Shown piece by piece: positions 35,097 through 45,045 of a stretch of 48,726 bases of DNA. The DNA comes from Caulobacter sp. 32-67-35 (GTDB lineage: Bacteria; Pseudomonadota; Alphaproteobacteria; Caulobacterales; Caulobacteraceae), in contig NCEV01000007.1 in NCBI GenBank assembly GCA_002280875.1, positions 21,395 through 70,120 on the forward strand, given 5' to 3'. How positions within the stretch are numbered: the first letter of the stretch is position 1; each line of letters begins with the position of its first letter. Below the pieces are notes generated by a model, which had not been told where the DNA came from, ran no database searches, and saw only the letters and a program-made list of their open reading frames with translations. Made by a program: the position numbers and the translations under genes.

Positions 35097-36776
35097 TCAG
35101 ACGCGGAGGACGGTGGTCTCGACCACCGGCTTGCGTTCCCAGATCCGGAACGCCGCCTTCTTCACCGCGCGCGAGATGGCGTTCTCGATGGCGTCGTCCA
35201 GTTCCTTCTGGTCGCCGCCCAGGCGCTTGAACGCGGTCTCGGCCTCTTCGGCCAGATCGTCCATGGCGTCGCCGAGCGGATAGTCATTGTCTCCGGCCAG
35301 ACCGAGGCCACGCACCTGCGGTCCTGAGACAATGCGGTTCTTGCCGTCCAGAACGACCGACACGGCCAGCATGCCGTTGAACGCCACATGGCGGCGCTCG
35401 CGCAGGGCTTGACCATTCTCCGCCGTGACCACGCCGCCATCGACATAGAGTCGGCCAGCTGGCACCTCGTCGATGATCTCGGCGCGGCCCGGCGCCAGAC
35501 GCACCATGTCGCCGTTGCGCGGGGTCACCTGCTGCGGAACCTGAAGGTCACGCGCGAAGGCGGCGTGCTCGATCAGGTGGCGACGCTCGCCATGGGTCGG
35601 TATGGCGATCTCGGGACGCGCCCACTGGTACATCTGTTTCAGCTCGTCGCGGCACGGGTGGCCACTGACGTGGATGCCGGGCGTGTCGCGTTCGGTGTGC
35701 AGCCGCACGCCACGGTCGGCCAGCTTGTTCTGCAGGTTGCGGATCGGGATCTCGTTGCCCGGAATGACCCGCGAGCTGAAGACCACGTGATCGCCCTGTG
35801 ACAGCTTCACGTGCGGATGGGTGCCCTCGGCGATACGCGACAGGGCCGCCCTCGCCTCGCCCTGGCTGCCGGTGCAGAGGAATAGGACCTCGTTCTCGGG
35901 CAGGTACTTGGCCTGGTCGTCGGTGATGAAGGGCTCGATACCCACCAGCAGGCCGACCGAGCGCGCGGCCGCGCTCATGCGATGCATCGAGCGACCGGCC
36001 AGGCACACCTTCCGACCGGCAGCCTGGGCGGCGCGGATCACGGTGTCCATGCGCGCGACGTTCGAGGCGAAGCAGGCTACGGCGATCTTGCCCGTCAGGC
36101 CCGAGATCAGCTTGTTCATGGCCACCCGGACATCGGCCTCGGAACCGGCCACGCCATCGACAAACACATTGGTGCTGTCGCAGACCATGGCCAGGATGCC
36201 TTCGTCGCCCAACTTGCGGATGGCGTCGATGTCGGTGGCTTCGCCCAACTGGGGCTCCGGATCGATCTTCCAGTCACCGGTGTGCAGGATCGTGCCGAGC
36301 GGGGTCTTGATCGCCAGGCCGTTCGGCTCGGGGATCGAGTGGGTCAACGTGATCATTTCCAGATCGAACGGACCGATCGAGAACTTGCCGCCCAGCGGCA
36401 CCTCGGTGATCGACACCTCGTCCAGCAGCCGCGCGTCGCGCAGCTTCTCGCGCAGCAGGAAGGCCGTGAACGGGGTGGCGTAGACCGGCGCCTTCAGGCG
36501 GGGCCAAAGCCAGTGCACCGCGCCCAGATGGTCTTCGTGGGCATGGGTCAGGACGATGCCGAGAATATCGTCGGCATAGGCCTCGATATATTCGGGGTCG
36601 GGCAGGATGATCTCGACGCCGGGCGTCGTCTGGTCGCCAAAGGTGACGCCCAGATCGACCACGATCCACTTGCGAGCGTGGGCCGGGCCAAAGCCATACA
36701 GATTGAAGTTCATGCCGATCTCGTTCGACCCGCCTAGCGGCAGGAAAACGAGTTCGTCTTGGGAGGATTTTGTCAT
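35097..36776 (-). CDS. rnj: Ribonuclease J
   Basis: Metallo-beta-lactamase/beta-CASP nuclease with 5'-3' exoribonuclease and possible endonuclease activity in mRNA and rRNA processing. 559 aa. The zinc motif THAHEDHLG is near residue 80, followed by LTHSIPEP, a HTGDWKID motif and the beta-CASP SGHPCRDE and PTHGERRH histidines. The C-terminal domain ends at residue 559. ATG at 36776 overlaps the coaX stop by one base (TGATG), so it is translated from the nuo-birA-coaX transcript. Confidence 0.95.
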   Translation of the reverse strand: MTKSSQDELVFLPLGGSNEIGMNFNLYGFGPAHARKWIVVDLGVTFGDQTTPGVEIILPDPEYIEAYADDILGIVLTHAHEDHLGAVHWLWPRLKAPVYATPFTAFLLREKLRDARLLDEVSITEVPLGGKFSIGPFDLEMITLTHSIPEPNGLAIKTPLGTILHTGDWKIDPEPQLGEATDIDAIRKLGDEGILAMVCDSTNVFVDGVAGSEADVRVAMNKLISGLTGKIAVACFASNVARMDTVIRAAQAAGRKVCLAGRSMHRMSAAARSVGLLVGIEPFITDDQAKYLPENEVLFLCTGSQGEARAALSRIAEGTHPHVKLSQGDHVVFSSRVIPGNEIPIRNLQNKLADRGVRLHTERDTPGIHVSGHPCRDELKQMYQWARPEIAIPTHGERRHLIEHAAFARDLQVPQQVTPRNGDMVRLAPGRAEIIDEVPAGRLYVDGGVVTAENGQALRERRHVAFNGMLAVSVVLDGKNRIVSGPQVRGLGLAGDNDYPLGDAMDDLAEEAETAFKRLGGDQKELDDAIENAISRAVKKAAFRIWERKPVVETTVLRV

Positions 36777-37552
36777 CAGGTCTCTAAGATGGTGTTGCGG
36801 CGGTGAATTTCGAGGAGACCACGAATGGTCAGATCGGGATCGAAGTGGTCGATGCTGTCGGTCGCGCCCTCGAACAGGGATGCGACGCCGCCAGTGGCGA
36901 CCACGGTCATGGGTTCGGCGCGTTCGGCCTTGATACGGGTAATCAGGCCCTCGATCAGGGCGATATAGCCCCAGAAGACACCTGACTGCATGGCTCCCAC
37001 CGTATCCTTGCCAACCACACGGGCCGGTCTTTGAATGGCGATACGCGGTAGCTTAGCGGCCGCTTCGTGCAGGGCCTGCATGGAAAGATTGATGCCGGGT
37101 GCGATAATGCCGCCTTCGAAGGCGCCATCGGCGGCCACGATGTCGAAGGTGGTGGCCGTGCCGCTGTCGATCACGATCAGCGGACCCGGATAGACCATGT
37201 TGGCGCCCACAGCGTTGACAAGGCGGTCAGCGCCCGCCTCGGAGGGCTTTTCGATACGAACATCGACGCCCAGTTTGGCGTTCTCGCCGATCACCAGGGG
37301 CTCGACGTTCAGATAGCGGCGCGACAGGTTGCGAAGGTTGAAAATCGACTGCGGCACAACGCTGGAGATGATGCAGGCGTCGATGGCCCGGAAACCCAGC
37401 CCCTGCATCGACAGCAGTTGCGACAGCCACACGACATACTCGTCGGCCGTCCGCGTGCTCTCGGTGGCCGAGCGCCATTGGGCGATCCAGCTCTGGCCAT
37501 CATGGATGGCGAACATGGTGTTGGTATTGCCCTGCTCGATGGCCAGCAGCAT
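36776..37552 (-). CDS. coaX: Type III pantothenate kinase
   Basis: First step of coenzyme A synthesis, ASKHA fold. 258 aa. The phosphate-1 motif reads IEQGNT, with Glu where most family members have Asp; I recall this as normal for Caulobacter-type CoaX. Pantothenate-binding [11 protein letters not shown] near 105 and [11 protein letters not shown] near 125 are intact, as is [11 protein letters not shown] overlaps the birA stop by one base. Confidence 0.94.
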   Translation of the reverse strand: MLLAIEQGNTNTMFAIHDGQSWIAQWRSATESTRTADEYVVWLSQLLSMQGLGFRAIDACIISSVVPQSIFNLRNLSRRYLNVEPLVIGENAKLGVDVRIEKPSEAGADRLVNAVGANMVYPGPLIVIDSGTATTFDIVAADGAFEGGIIAPGINLSMQALHEAAAKLPRIAIQRPARVVGKDTVGAMQSGVFWGYIALIEGLITRIKAERAEPMTVVATGGVASLFEGATDSIDHFDPDLTIRGLLEIHRRNTILET

Positions 37553-38313
37553 CAGGTCGCCTCGCCGAAGAAGACATCGCCGGCCGTGATGCGCCGCAAG
37601 CGGCCGTCAGGCAACCGGAGCCTTAGGGCGCCGTCGCCATCAAGGCCCTCGGCCACGCCCTCGACGGTCTCGGTTCCAAGCCTGGCCACGCACGGTTCGC
37701 CCAGGCCGTGGGCGCGCGCCGTCCAGGCGTCGGCGATTGCGGGAAAGCCCAAGGTCAGCCAGACGCGCGACCAGCGCTCGAACGCGTCAGACAGCACCTC
37801 GATCGCCTCGACCGGCGATGGCGGCGGGGCGGCGCGATGGGTGGTCAGCGCCGTGGTGGGACGCTCGCTGTCGATGGGCTTGCGGGCCAGGTTCACGCCG
37901 ATGCCGACCGCAATCCAGAGCCCGCCGGTCGGGCGAGTTCCAGACTCGACAAGGATGCCGCTGACCTTCAATCCGCCCAGCAAGGGATCATTGGGCCATT
38001 TCAGGCTGATCAGCGACGCCGGCGCATAGACCGCCAGCAGGTCAGCCACGGCCAAAGCCGCCACGAACGACACCTGGGCGGCCTCAGCGGGCGGCTTGTC
38101 GGTGGCAAACAGCAGCGTGGCGGCAAGGTTGCCCGCGCCGGTTTCCCACGCCCGCCCACGTCGCCCCCGTCCGGCGGTCTGGCGCAAGCCTAGCAGCCAG
38201 ACCGGCCCGGCCTCGCCCGCCTCCGCGCGGCGCCGGGCCTCGGCATTGGTGGAGTCGATCTCGTCGAGAACGACGACGGGCGGCCCTTTGGAAAGTGAGG
38301 GAACGCCCGTCAC
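37552..38313 (-). CDS. birA: Biotin-[acetyl-CoA-carboxylase] ligase
   Basis: Attaches biotin to the carboxyl carrier protein. Visible motifs are DSTNAEA, the biotinyl-AMP loop GRGRRGRAW, and LKWPNDPL with the catalytic lysine in [11 protein letters not shown]-terminal SH3-like domain follows. There is no N-terminal helix-turn-helix, so this is a class I ligase without repressor function. The frame opens with TTG at 38328 (14-bp overlap with nuoN) or GTG at 38313, 1 bp after the nuoN stop. I chose GTG; neither has a clear SD. Confidence 0.92.
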   Translation of the reverse strand: MTGVPSLSKGPPVVVLDEIDSTNAEARRRAEAGEAGPVWLLGLRQTAGRGRRGRAWETGAGNLAATLLFATDKPPAEAAQVSFVAALAVADLLAVYAPASLISLKWPNDPLLGGLKVSGILVESGTRPTGGLWIAVGIGVNLARKPIDSERPTTALTTHRAAPPPSPVEAIEVLSDAFERWSRVWLTLGFPAIADAWTARAHGLGEPCVARLGTETVEGVAEGLDGDGALRLRLPDGRLRRITAGDVFFGEAT

Positions 38314-38314
38314 G

Positions 38315-39754
38315 TCACGCGTGGCCAAAGGCCGCGGCTGCGGCCTTTGCGGCCGGGTCGAGCCAGATCAGCGCGACCAGCACCACCGGGAAGGCGAAAA
38401 GGGCGGCGGCGAAACCGACGGCACGCGCCGCCGGGGCCGGAGCATCGACGGCGCCCTTTGAAGCGTCGAACCAGATGCTCTTGATCAGGCGCAGATAGTA
38501 GAAGGCGCCAACGACGCTGCCGACCAGACCGAGAACGGCGGCCCACTGCATCATCACGTCGCCCGTGCCGAGCGCGGCCTTGAAGACATAGAACTTCGAC
38601 CAGAAGCCCGAGAACGGCGGCAGGCCCAGGGCCGACAGCGAGAACGCGGTCATGGCCAGGGCGATACCCGGCCGTTCCTTGATCAGGCCGGCCATGTCCT
38701 CAATGGTCTCCATCGGCTTGCCATCGCGGCTCAGGGCCTGGAGGCAGGCGAAGAAGCCGGTGACGTCGACCATATAGAGGATCATGAAGACCAGCATGGC
38801 GTGCAGGCCAGCCTCGCCGCCGGTGGCGACACCCAGCAGGGCATAGCCGACATTGGCGATCGAGCTATAGGCCCACAGGCGCTTGAGGTTGGTCTGGGCC
38901 AGGCCCGCGAAGGCGCCGACAAAGACCGAGATCAGGGCGGCGATCACCAGCACCTGGCGCCATTGGGCCACCGAGTCCGGGAAGGCGTCACCCAGCACGC
39001 GGGCGAACATCATCATGGCGGCCAGCTTCGGCGCGGCGGCGAAGAAGCCGACGACCGGGGTTGGCGCGCCTTCATAGACGTCCGGCGTCCACATGTGGAA
39101 CGGCGCGGCCGAGACCTTGAACGCCAGACCGCAGATCAGGAACACCAGGCCAAACAACAGGCCCACGCCGTGCGCGTCATGAGCGGCGGCGGCGATGTCG
39201 GCAAACCGGGTCGAACCGGCGAAACCGTAGATCAGCGACGAGCCATAGAGCAGCAGGCCCGACGACAGGGCGCCCAGCACGAAATACTTTAGGCCCGCTT
39301 CGGAGGCCTTGGCGTCGTCGCGACGGAAGGCCGCCAGGACGTAGAGCGCCAGCGATTGCAGTTCGACGCCGATATAGAGGCTGATCAGGTCGCCAGCCGA
39401 CGCGGTGACGCCCATGCCCAGCGCCGCCAGGATCACCAGAACGGCATACTCGAACTTCTGGTCGTTGCGCTGGGCCAGCCAGCGGTCTCCCAGCACGATG
39501 CCGACCGCGCTGGAGAAGAAGATTGCGACCTTGGCGTAGGTCGCCGCCGCATCGGCCGAATAGACGCCGTTGAAGGCGTGACCGTGTGGGCCCATCACGG
39601 CCGCCACAGCCGCCGCGATCAGGGCCGCGACACTGGCCAGCGTGAAAGCGGCGGTGACACGCCCCTGAAAGGCGCCCCAGACCAGCAGGGCAAGGGCCGA
39701 AACCGCGAGGATGACCTCAGGCAGGATCAGCGAAAGATTGGCTGAAAGCGTCAT
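38315..39754 (-). CDS. nuoN: NADH-quinone oxidoreductase subunit N
   Basis: Antiporter-like, proton-translocating membrane subunit of complex I. 479 aa, about 14 transmembrane helices. Family features include GVELQSLALYVLAAFRR, KYFVLGALSSGLLLYG and the KVSAAPFHMWTPDVYEGAPTP motif with the key lysine. ATG at 39754 has a GAGGGA SD 5 bp away; in-frame codons to 39793 overlap nuoM and are rejected. Confidence 0.96.
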   Translation of the reverse strand: MTLSANLSLILPEVILAVSALALLVWGAFQGRVTAAFTLASVAALIAAAVAAVMGPHGHAFNGVYSADAAATYAKVAIFFSSAVGIVLGDRWLAQRNDQKFEYAVLVILAALGMGVTASAGDLISLYIGVELQSLALYVLAAFRRDDAKASEAGLKYFVLGALSSGLLLYGSSLIYGFAGSTRFADIAAAAHDAHGVGLLFGLVFLICGLAFKVSAAPFHMWTPDVYEGAPTPVVGFFAAAPKLAAMMMFARVLGDAFPDSVAQWRQVLVIAALISVFVGAFAGLAQTNLKRLWAYSSIANVGYALLGVATGGEAGLHAMLVFMILYMVDVTGFFACLQALSRDGKPMETIEDMAGLIKERPGIALAMTAFSLSALGLPPFSGFWSKFYVFKAALGTGDVMMQWAAVLGLVGSVVGAFYYLRLIKSIWFDASKGAVDAPAPAARAVGFAAALFAFPVVLVALIWLDPAAKAAAAAFGHA

Positions 39755-39761
39755 CAGTCCC

Positions 39762-41246
39762 TCACCCGGCCACGGCGGCGCGCCAGGCGCCAACCAGCGC
39801 GTCGACGGACGACGCGGTCAGGTCAAATACGAAATTCGGATAGATGCCGAGCACCAGGGTCGAGATGATCAGCGGGGCGAAGATCAGGATCTCGCGCTTG
39901 TCGAGATCGGTGATCGTCTTGAGCTCGGGATTGACGATCTCGCCGAACATGACCCGGCGATAGAGCGTCAGGGCATACATCGCCGACAGGATCACGCCGC
40001 TGGCCGCGAACAGGGCCGTCCAGGTCGAGACCTGGTAGACGCCGGTCATGGTCAGGATTTCGCCGACGAAGCCCGAGGTGCCCGGCAGGCCGACATTGCC
40101 CATGGTGAACAGCAGGAAGGTCGCCGCGTACCAGGGCATGCGGTTGGTCAGGCCGCCATAGAAGGCAATCTCGCGGGTGTGCATGCGGTCATAGACGACG
40201 CCGACGCAGAGGAAGAGCGCGCCGGAGATCACGCCGTGGCTCAGCATCTGGAAGATGGCGCCCTGCTCGCCGGCCGCATTGCCCGAGAAGATACCCATGG
40301 TCACAAAGCCCATGTGGGCGACCGACGAATAGGCGATCAGCTTCTTGATGTCGGTCTGACGGAAGGCGACCAGCGAGGTGTAGACGATGGCGATGGCCGA
40401 CATCGTGAACACCAGCGGCTGGAACATCTCCGAGGCATTGGGGAACATCGGCAGGCTGAAGCGCATGAAGCCGTAGCCGCCCATCTTCAGCAGGATACCC
40501 GCCAGGATGACCGAACCGGCTGTCGGCGCCTCGACGTGGGCGTCGGGAAGCCAGGTGTGAACCGGCCACATCGGCATCTTGACCGCGAAGCTGGCGAAGA
40601 AGGCCAGCCACAGCCAGGTCTGCAGCCAGGGCGCAAACTTGAAGGCCATCAACTCGGGGATCGAGGAGGTACCGGCGATGGTGATCATCGCCAGGATCGC
40701 CGCCAGCATCAGCACCGAACCAAGCAGCGTGTAGAGGAAGAACTTGTAGGCCGCGTAGACGCGACGCTTGCCGCCCCAGATCCCGATGATCAGGAACATC
40801 GGCACCAGGCCGCCTTCGAAGAACAGGTAGAAGAGGATCAGGTCCAGGGCGCAGAACACGCCGATGACCAGGGTCTCCAGCACCAGGAAGCAGATCATGT
40901 ACTCCACGATCCGCTTGTCGATCGACGTCCAGCTGGCCAGGATACAGATCGGCAGCAGGAACGCCGTCAGCAGGACAAACAGGATCGAGATCCCGTCCAC
41001 GCCCATGCGGTAGTGCAGGCCCGCAAACCAGGCGAAGTCTTCCACGAACTGGAAGCCGGGGTTTGCCGCGTCAAACTGCGCGACCATCACGATCGACAGC
41101 GCGAAGGTCACCAGGGTGGTCGCCAGGGTGATCCACTTGGCCAGATTGTCGGTGGCCGCGTTGTCGCCCCTGATCGCGCGAACCGCCAGAAGGACGGCCA
41201 CGCCAGCGAGCGGGGCGAAGGTGGTGAGGCTGAGAAGGCCGGTCAT
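39762..41246 (-). CDS. nuoM: NADH-quinone oxidoreductase subunit M
   Basis: Antiporter-like membrane subunit of complex I, 494 aa. The conserved glutamate-bearing helix near residue 145, [25 protein letters not shown] (the key Lys helix) and [12 protein letters not shown] are intact. ATG at 41246 has a GAGGA SD 7 bp away. The frame upstream to 41333 overlaps the nuoL 3' end. Complete, in contrast to nuoL next to it. Confidence 0.96.
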   Translation of the reverse strand: MTGLLSLTTFAPLAGVAVLLAVRAIRGDNAATDNLAKWITLATTLVTFALSIVMVAQFDAANPGFQFVEDFAWFAGLHYRMGVDGISILFVLLTAFLLPICILASWTSIDKRIVEYMICFLVLETLVIGVFCALDLILFYLFFEGGLVPMFLIIGIWGGKRRVYAAYKFFLYTLLGSVLMLAAILAMITIAGTSSIPELMAFKFAPWLQTWLWLAFFASFAVKMPMWPVHTWLPDAHVEAPTAGSVILAGILLKMGGYGFMRFSLPMFPNASEMFQPLVFTMSAIAIVYTSLVAFRQTDIKKLIAYSSVAHMGFVTMGIFSGNAAGEQGAIFQMLSHGVISGALFLCVGVVYDRMHTREIAFYGGLTNRMPWYAATFLLFTMGNVGLPGTSGFVGEILTMTGVYQVSTWTALFAASGVILSAMYALTLYRRVMFGEIVNPELKTITDLDKREILIFAPLIISTLVLGIYPNFVFDLTASSVDALVGAWRAAVAG

Positions 41247-41256
41247 CGATCCGTCC

Positions 41257-43309
41257 TCAACGGAAGGCGTAAAGAGCGAAGCCAAGCAGGCCGGCGACGC
41301 CGAGCAGCATGACAAACGCATAGTGATAGACATAACCGGTCTGGAGCTTGCCGGTCCGGCGGCCGACCTCGTAGCTCACGGCGCTGACGCCGTCTGGCCC
41401 GAAGCCGTCGATGATCTTCTGGTCCCCGCCCTTCCAGAACAGGTCGCCGAGGAACTTGGCGAACCGCACGAAAGTGGCCTGATACAGCTCGTCGAAGAAC
41501 CACTTGTTATAGAAGAACACGTACAGCGGGCCATTGCGGGCCGCGAGCTTGGCGCCCAGGCCTTCCTTCAGGATGTAGACGTAGAAGGCGCCCAGCAGAC
41601 CCAGCACCGAAGCAACCAGCGGCGCCCATTTCACCCAGGTCGGAACCTCGTGGGCGTCGTGCAGCACATGGTTGGTCGGGGCGTTGTAGATGGCGCCGCG
41701 CCAGAACTCTTCCTGGTGGTGACCCACGAAGTAGTCGACGAAGACGAAACCGGCCAGGACGGCGCCGATCGACAGCACCACCAACGGGAACAGCATGATC
41801 AGCGGGCTCTCATGCGGCTTGTGGTCATGCCCGTGGCCATGATCGTCGTGACCGTGATCATCCGAAGCGTGGGCAGCATGGTCGTCGTGCGCATCGTGGC
41901 CATGATCGTCATGTCCCCAGCGCGCGTGGCCGTTGAAGGTAAAGAAGGCCAGGCGCCAGGAATAGAAGGCGGTCAGGCCGGCCACCAGCAGGCCGATCAC
42001 GAAGGCGAACATGGCGATCGAATTTTCGCCGCCCGCGGCGAAGGCCGCCTCGATGATGGTGTCCTTCGAGTAGAAGCCCGCAAAGCCCAGGTGCAGCGGC
42101 GGGAAGCCGAGGCCCGTGATCGCAATGGTGCCGATGGTCATGGCGATGAAGGTCACCGGCAGCAGCTTGGCCAGGGCGCCGTAGCGACGCATGTCCTGCT
42201 CGTGGTGCATGCCGTGGATCACCGAACCGGCACCCAGGAACAGCAGCGCCTTGAAGAAGGCGTGGGTGAACAGGTGGAACATCGCCGCCTGATAGGCGCC
42301 GATACCCGCCGCGAAGAACATGTAGCCCAGCTGCGAACAGGTCGAATAGGCGATGACCCGCTTGATGTCGTTCTGGGTCAGGCCGACCGTGGCGGCGAAC
42401 AGGGCGGTGACCGCGCCGATCACCGTGACGATGTTCTTGGCGACGGGGGCGTATTCGAACATCGGCGACAGCAGGCACAACATGTAGACGCCAGCAGTGA
42501 CCATGGTCGCCGCGTGGATCAGGGCCGAGACCGGGGTCGGGCCTTCCATGGCGTCCGGCAGCCAGGTGTGCAGGAAGAACTGCGCCGACTTGCCCCGACT
42601 TGCCCATCGCGCCGATGAACAGCAGGAAACAGGCGATATCCATCAGCGGCCAGGTGTGGCCCGCGAATTCCCAGGTGCGGCTGGCGGCGCCGGCAATCTG
42701 CGGGAACAGCTCGGCGAACTGGATCGTGCCGAACGCCCAGTAGGTGGTCATGATGCCCAGGGCGAAACCGAAGTCGCCCACGCGGTTGACCACAAAGGCC
42801 TTGATGGCGGCGGCGCTGGCGGTCGGCTTCTTGAACCAGAAGCCGATCAGCAGATACGAGGCCAGGCCCACCCCTTCCCAGCCGAAGAACAGCTGCATGA
42901 AGTCGGCGGCGGTGACCAGCGACAGCATGGCGAAGGTGAACAGCGACAGATACGCGAAGAAGCGCGGCTTGCTGTCGTCCTCGGCCATGTAGCCCCAGGA
43001 ATAGATGTGCACGAGGGCCGAGACCGTCGTGACCACGATCAGCATCACGGCCGACAGGGCGTCGATGCGGATCGACCAGTTGGAGATGAAATCGCCGATA
43101 TGGATGAACGGCAGCAGGGTGACCGTGAAGGCCTCCATGTGGCCCCAGGTCCACTGGCTGAACACGTACCAGGACAGGCCGCAGGCCAGCACCAAAGCAC
43201 CGGTGGTGATCGCCTGCGAGGCCACATCGCCGATGCGCCGGCCAAACAGGCCCGCGATGATCGCCGCGACCAGCGGGGCGAAGAGAATAAGGGTGACTAT
43301 CGTCTGCAT
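41257..43309 (-). pseudogene. nuoL: nuoL, complex I subunit L, frameshifted by a 10-bp tandem duplication
   Basis: Complex I antiporter-like subunit with the lateral helix. Starting at ATG 43309, about 235 residues read as normal NuoL, ending in FIGAMGKSG. The frame then shifts and runs about 230 unrelated residues to a stop at 41909. The rest of NuoL resumes in another frame from about 42580, including [21 protein letters not shown]. The break coincides with an exact 10-bp tandem repeat at 42585-42604. The span is 2053 bp; deleting one copy gives 2043 bp (680 aa), a normal NuoL. Everything else looks intact, so this is a recent mutation, a slippage variant or a sequence error. Confidence 0.9.
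42585..42604. repeat. 10-bp tandem duplication in nuoL
   Basis: CCGACTTGCC at 42585-42594 is repeated immediately at 42595-42604. One copy must be removed to keep the NuoL frame through the conserved [18 protein letters not shown] stretch. Confidence 0.97.
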
Positions 43310-43317
43310 GACGTCGC

Positions 43318-43623
43318 TTAGCCCTTCATCATGCTGGCGTCGTCAACCGCGATATCGCCGCGGTTTCGGAAGAAGGTGACGAGAATGGCGAGGCCCACGG
43401 CCGCCTCGGCGGCGGCGACGGTCAGCACGAACATCGCGAAGATCTGGCCGACCACGTCGTGCAGATAGACCGAGAACGATACCAGATTGATGTTCACCGC
43501 CAGCAGGATCAACTCGACCGACATCAGGATGACGATGATGTTCTTGCGGTTCACGAAGATGCCGAAGACGCCGATCGTGAACAGGATCGCGGCGACGACG
43601 AGATAGTGCGACAGGCCGATCAT
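43318..43623 (-). CDS. nuoK: NADH-quinone oxidoreductase subunit K
   Basis: Small MrpC-like membrane subunit of complex I. 101 aa with three transmembrane helices. The conserved acidic residue lies in [15 protein letters not shown] and the second in [11 protein letters not shown]. Its ATG overlaps the nuoJ stop (ATGA), and its stop lies 8 bp before the nuoL start. Confidence 0.97.
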   Translation of the reverse strand: MIGLSHYLVVAAILFTIGVFGIFVNRKNIIVILMSVELILLAVNINLVSFSVYLHDVVGQIFAMFVLTVAAAEAAVGLAILVTFFRNRGDIAVDDASMMKG

Positions 43624-44231
43624 TCGGAGATCCCCTCACCCGGCTTGATCTGAACCAGTTCCATGCCGGTCTTCGGCGAGCGGGCGACCTGGTCGGCGAT
43701 GTTCTGGCGACGCACGCCCGGCTTGTGGCGCAAGGTCAGCACGATGGCGCCGATCATGGCCACCAGCAGGACCAGGCCTGCCAGCTGGAAGAAGAACGCG
43801 TAGTCGGTGTAGAGCACCCGCCCGATCGCCTCGGTGTTGCTGACGCCTTCGGGCGAGGCCATCGGATTGGCGTTCTGGCCTGCCTTGCCGTTGTTGGCGA
43901 CCGTCGCCGCAACGAAGATCATCTCCAGCGTCAGCACGCCCGCGACCAGACCGCCGATCGGGAGGTACTGGGCAAAGCCCTTGCGAAGCTCCTCGAAGTC
44001 GACGTCGAGCATCATGACGACGAACAGGAACAGCACCGCGACCGCGCCCACATAGACGACGATCAGCAGCATCGCGAGGAACTCCGCGCCCAGCAGCACG
44101 AAGAGGCCGGCGGCCGAGAAGAAGGCGGTGATCAGGAAGAGCACCGAGTGCACGGGATTTCGCGCCGAGACGACGAGGATACCCGCCGCCAGCGTCACAA
44201 AGGCCAGCAAATAGAAAGCGATCGCCTGCAA
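43620..44231 (-). CDS. nuoJ: NADH-quinone oxidoreductase subunit J
   Basis: Membrane subunit of complex I with five transmembrane helices, including the conserved [20 protein letters not shown] pi-bulge helix. The frame is open to a GTG at 44258. However, a TTG at 44231 has a GGGGAG SD 5-6 bp upstream and gives the usual NuoJ N-terminus (QAIAFYLLA). I therefore prefer TTG (203 aa); GTG 44258 would add nine residues without an SD. It is separated from nuoI by about 77 bp. Confidence 0.93.
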   Translation of the reverse strand: MQAIAFYLLAFVTLAAGILVVSARNPVHSVLFLITAFFSAAGLFVLLGAEFLAMLLIVVYVGAVAVLFLFVVMMLDVDFEELRKGFAQYLPIGGLVAGVLTLEMIFVAATVANNGKAGQNANPMASPEGVSNTEAIGRVLYTDYAFFFQLAGLVLLVAMIGAIVLTLRHKPGVRRQNIADQVARSPKTGMELVQIKPGEGISE

Positions 44232-44308
44232 GGCTGCTCCCCTGAAATCAACATTCACGACGACGGCGCCGACCGGCGCATCGCCCCCTTCGGATTCGCG
44301 TCCCGTCC

Positions 44309-44800
44309 TTAACGGTAAGGCGCGTCCAACTCCAGATTCTTCGCGATCAGACGTTCCCAGCGGTCGCCGTTATCGAGAAGCCGTTCCTTGTCGTAATAGA
44401 GTTCTTCGCGGGTTTCGGTCGCAAACTCGGTGTTCGGCCCTTCCACGATGGCGTCCACCGGGCAGGCCTCCTGGCACAGGCCGCAGTAGATGCACTTGAC
44501 CATGTCGATGTCGTAGCGGGTCGTACGGCGGCTGCCGTCCTCGCGCGGTTCGGCTTCGATGGTGATGGCCTGGGCGGGGCAGATGGCCTCGCACAGCTTG
44601 CACGCGATGCAGCGCTCCTCGCCCGACGGATAGCGACGCAGGGCGTGCTCGCCCCGGAAGCGCGGCGACTGCGGGTTGCGCTCGTTGGGATAGATAACGG
44701 TCTTCTTCGGCGCGATCATGTATTTCATCGCGAGGCCAAAGGCCCCGGCGAAGTCGAGAAGGGCCGCGCCCTTAATCGCCTGGGAAATGCGTTGCATCAT
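44309..44800 (-). CDS. nuoI: NADH-quinone oxidoreductase subunit I
   Basis: Ferredoxin-like complex I subunit carrying clusters N6a and N6b. 163 aa. The two 4Fe-4S motifs, [12 protein letters not shown] and [12 protein letters not shown], are complete. ATG at 44800 lies 5 bp after the stop of the lipoprotein gene. A TTG at 44809 in the same frame is less likely. The length fits the family. Confidence 0.96.
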   Translation of the reverse strand: MMQRISQAIKGAALLDFAGAFGLAMKYMIAPKKTVIYPNERNPQSPRFRGEHALRRYPSGEERCIACKLCEAICPAQAITIEAEPREDGSRRTTRYDIDMVKCIYCGLCQEACPVDAIVEGPNTEFATETREELYYDKERLLDNGDRWERLIAKNLELDAPYR

Positions 44801-44805
44801 GGCCG

Positions 44806-45045
44806 TCAATCACCCTTCGGAATGACGCAGGTGTAGTTTGAAAGCTGGGCGGGATCTCCCCCGTCCTGCTTGGCTTGCAGAGCTCCGCCCTCGACCTTGC
44901 ACTTGTCGCCGGCCCGGCGGAGTTCGTCATAGTTCACAACGCCACGCCCCAGCGAATAGGACTTATCCGACGCCGTCGTCGCCGAACAGGCGGCGAGCGA
45001 GGCGACGCTCAGGCCCAACAGGGCGAAGGCGGTTTGGCGGTTCAT
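44806..45045 (-). CDS. Small putative lipoprotein inside the nuo operon
   Basis: A 79-aa protein with a type II signal peptide: basic MNRQ, a hydrophobic stretch, then the lipobox SLAAC (Cys near residue 20). The mature part has two more cysteines (CKVEGG and NYTC), which may form a disulfide. Its ATG overlaps the nuoH stop by one base (TGATG) and nuoI follows after 5 bp, so it is part of the operon. I do not recognise the family. The open frame upstream to 45321 is antisense-like overlap with nuoH and is rejected. Confidence 0.8.
   Translation of the reverse strand: MNRQTAFALLGLSVASLAACSATTASDKSYSLGRGVVNYDELRRAGDKCKVEGGALQAKQDGGDPAQLSNYTCVIPKGD

Noticed and set aside
39711-41312. 533-codon plus-strand frame over nuoM
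   Set aside because: Antisense shadow with hydrophilic, repetitive composition; NuoM is intact on the minus strand.
41800-41935. His/Asp repeat as a CRISPR-like or tandem DNA repeat
   Set aside because: The repetition is at the amino-acid level inside NuoL and the DNA units are short and irregular.
42549-42604. Programmed ribosomal frameshift in nuoL
   Set aside because: There is no slippery heptamer or following structure. The exact 10-bp tandem duplication explains the shift fully, and nuoL is not known to use recoding.
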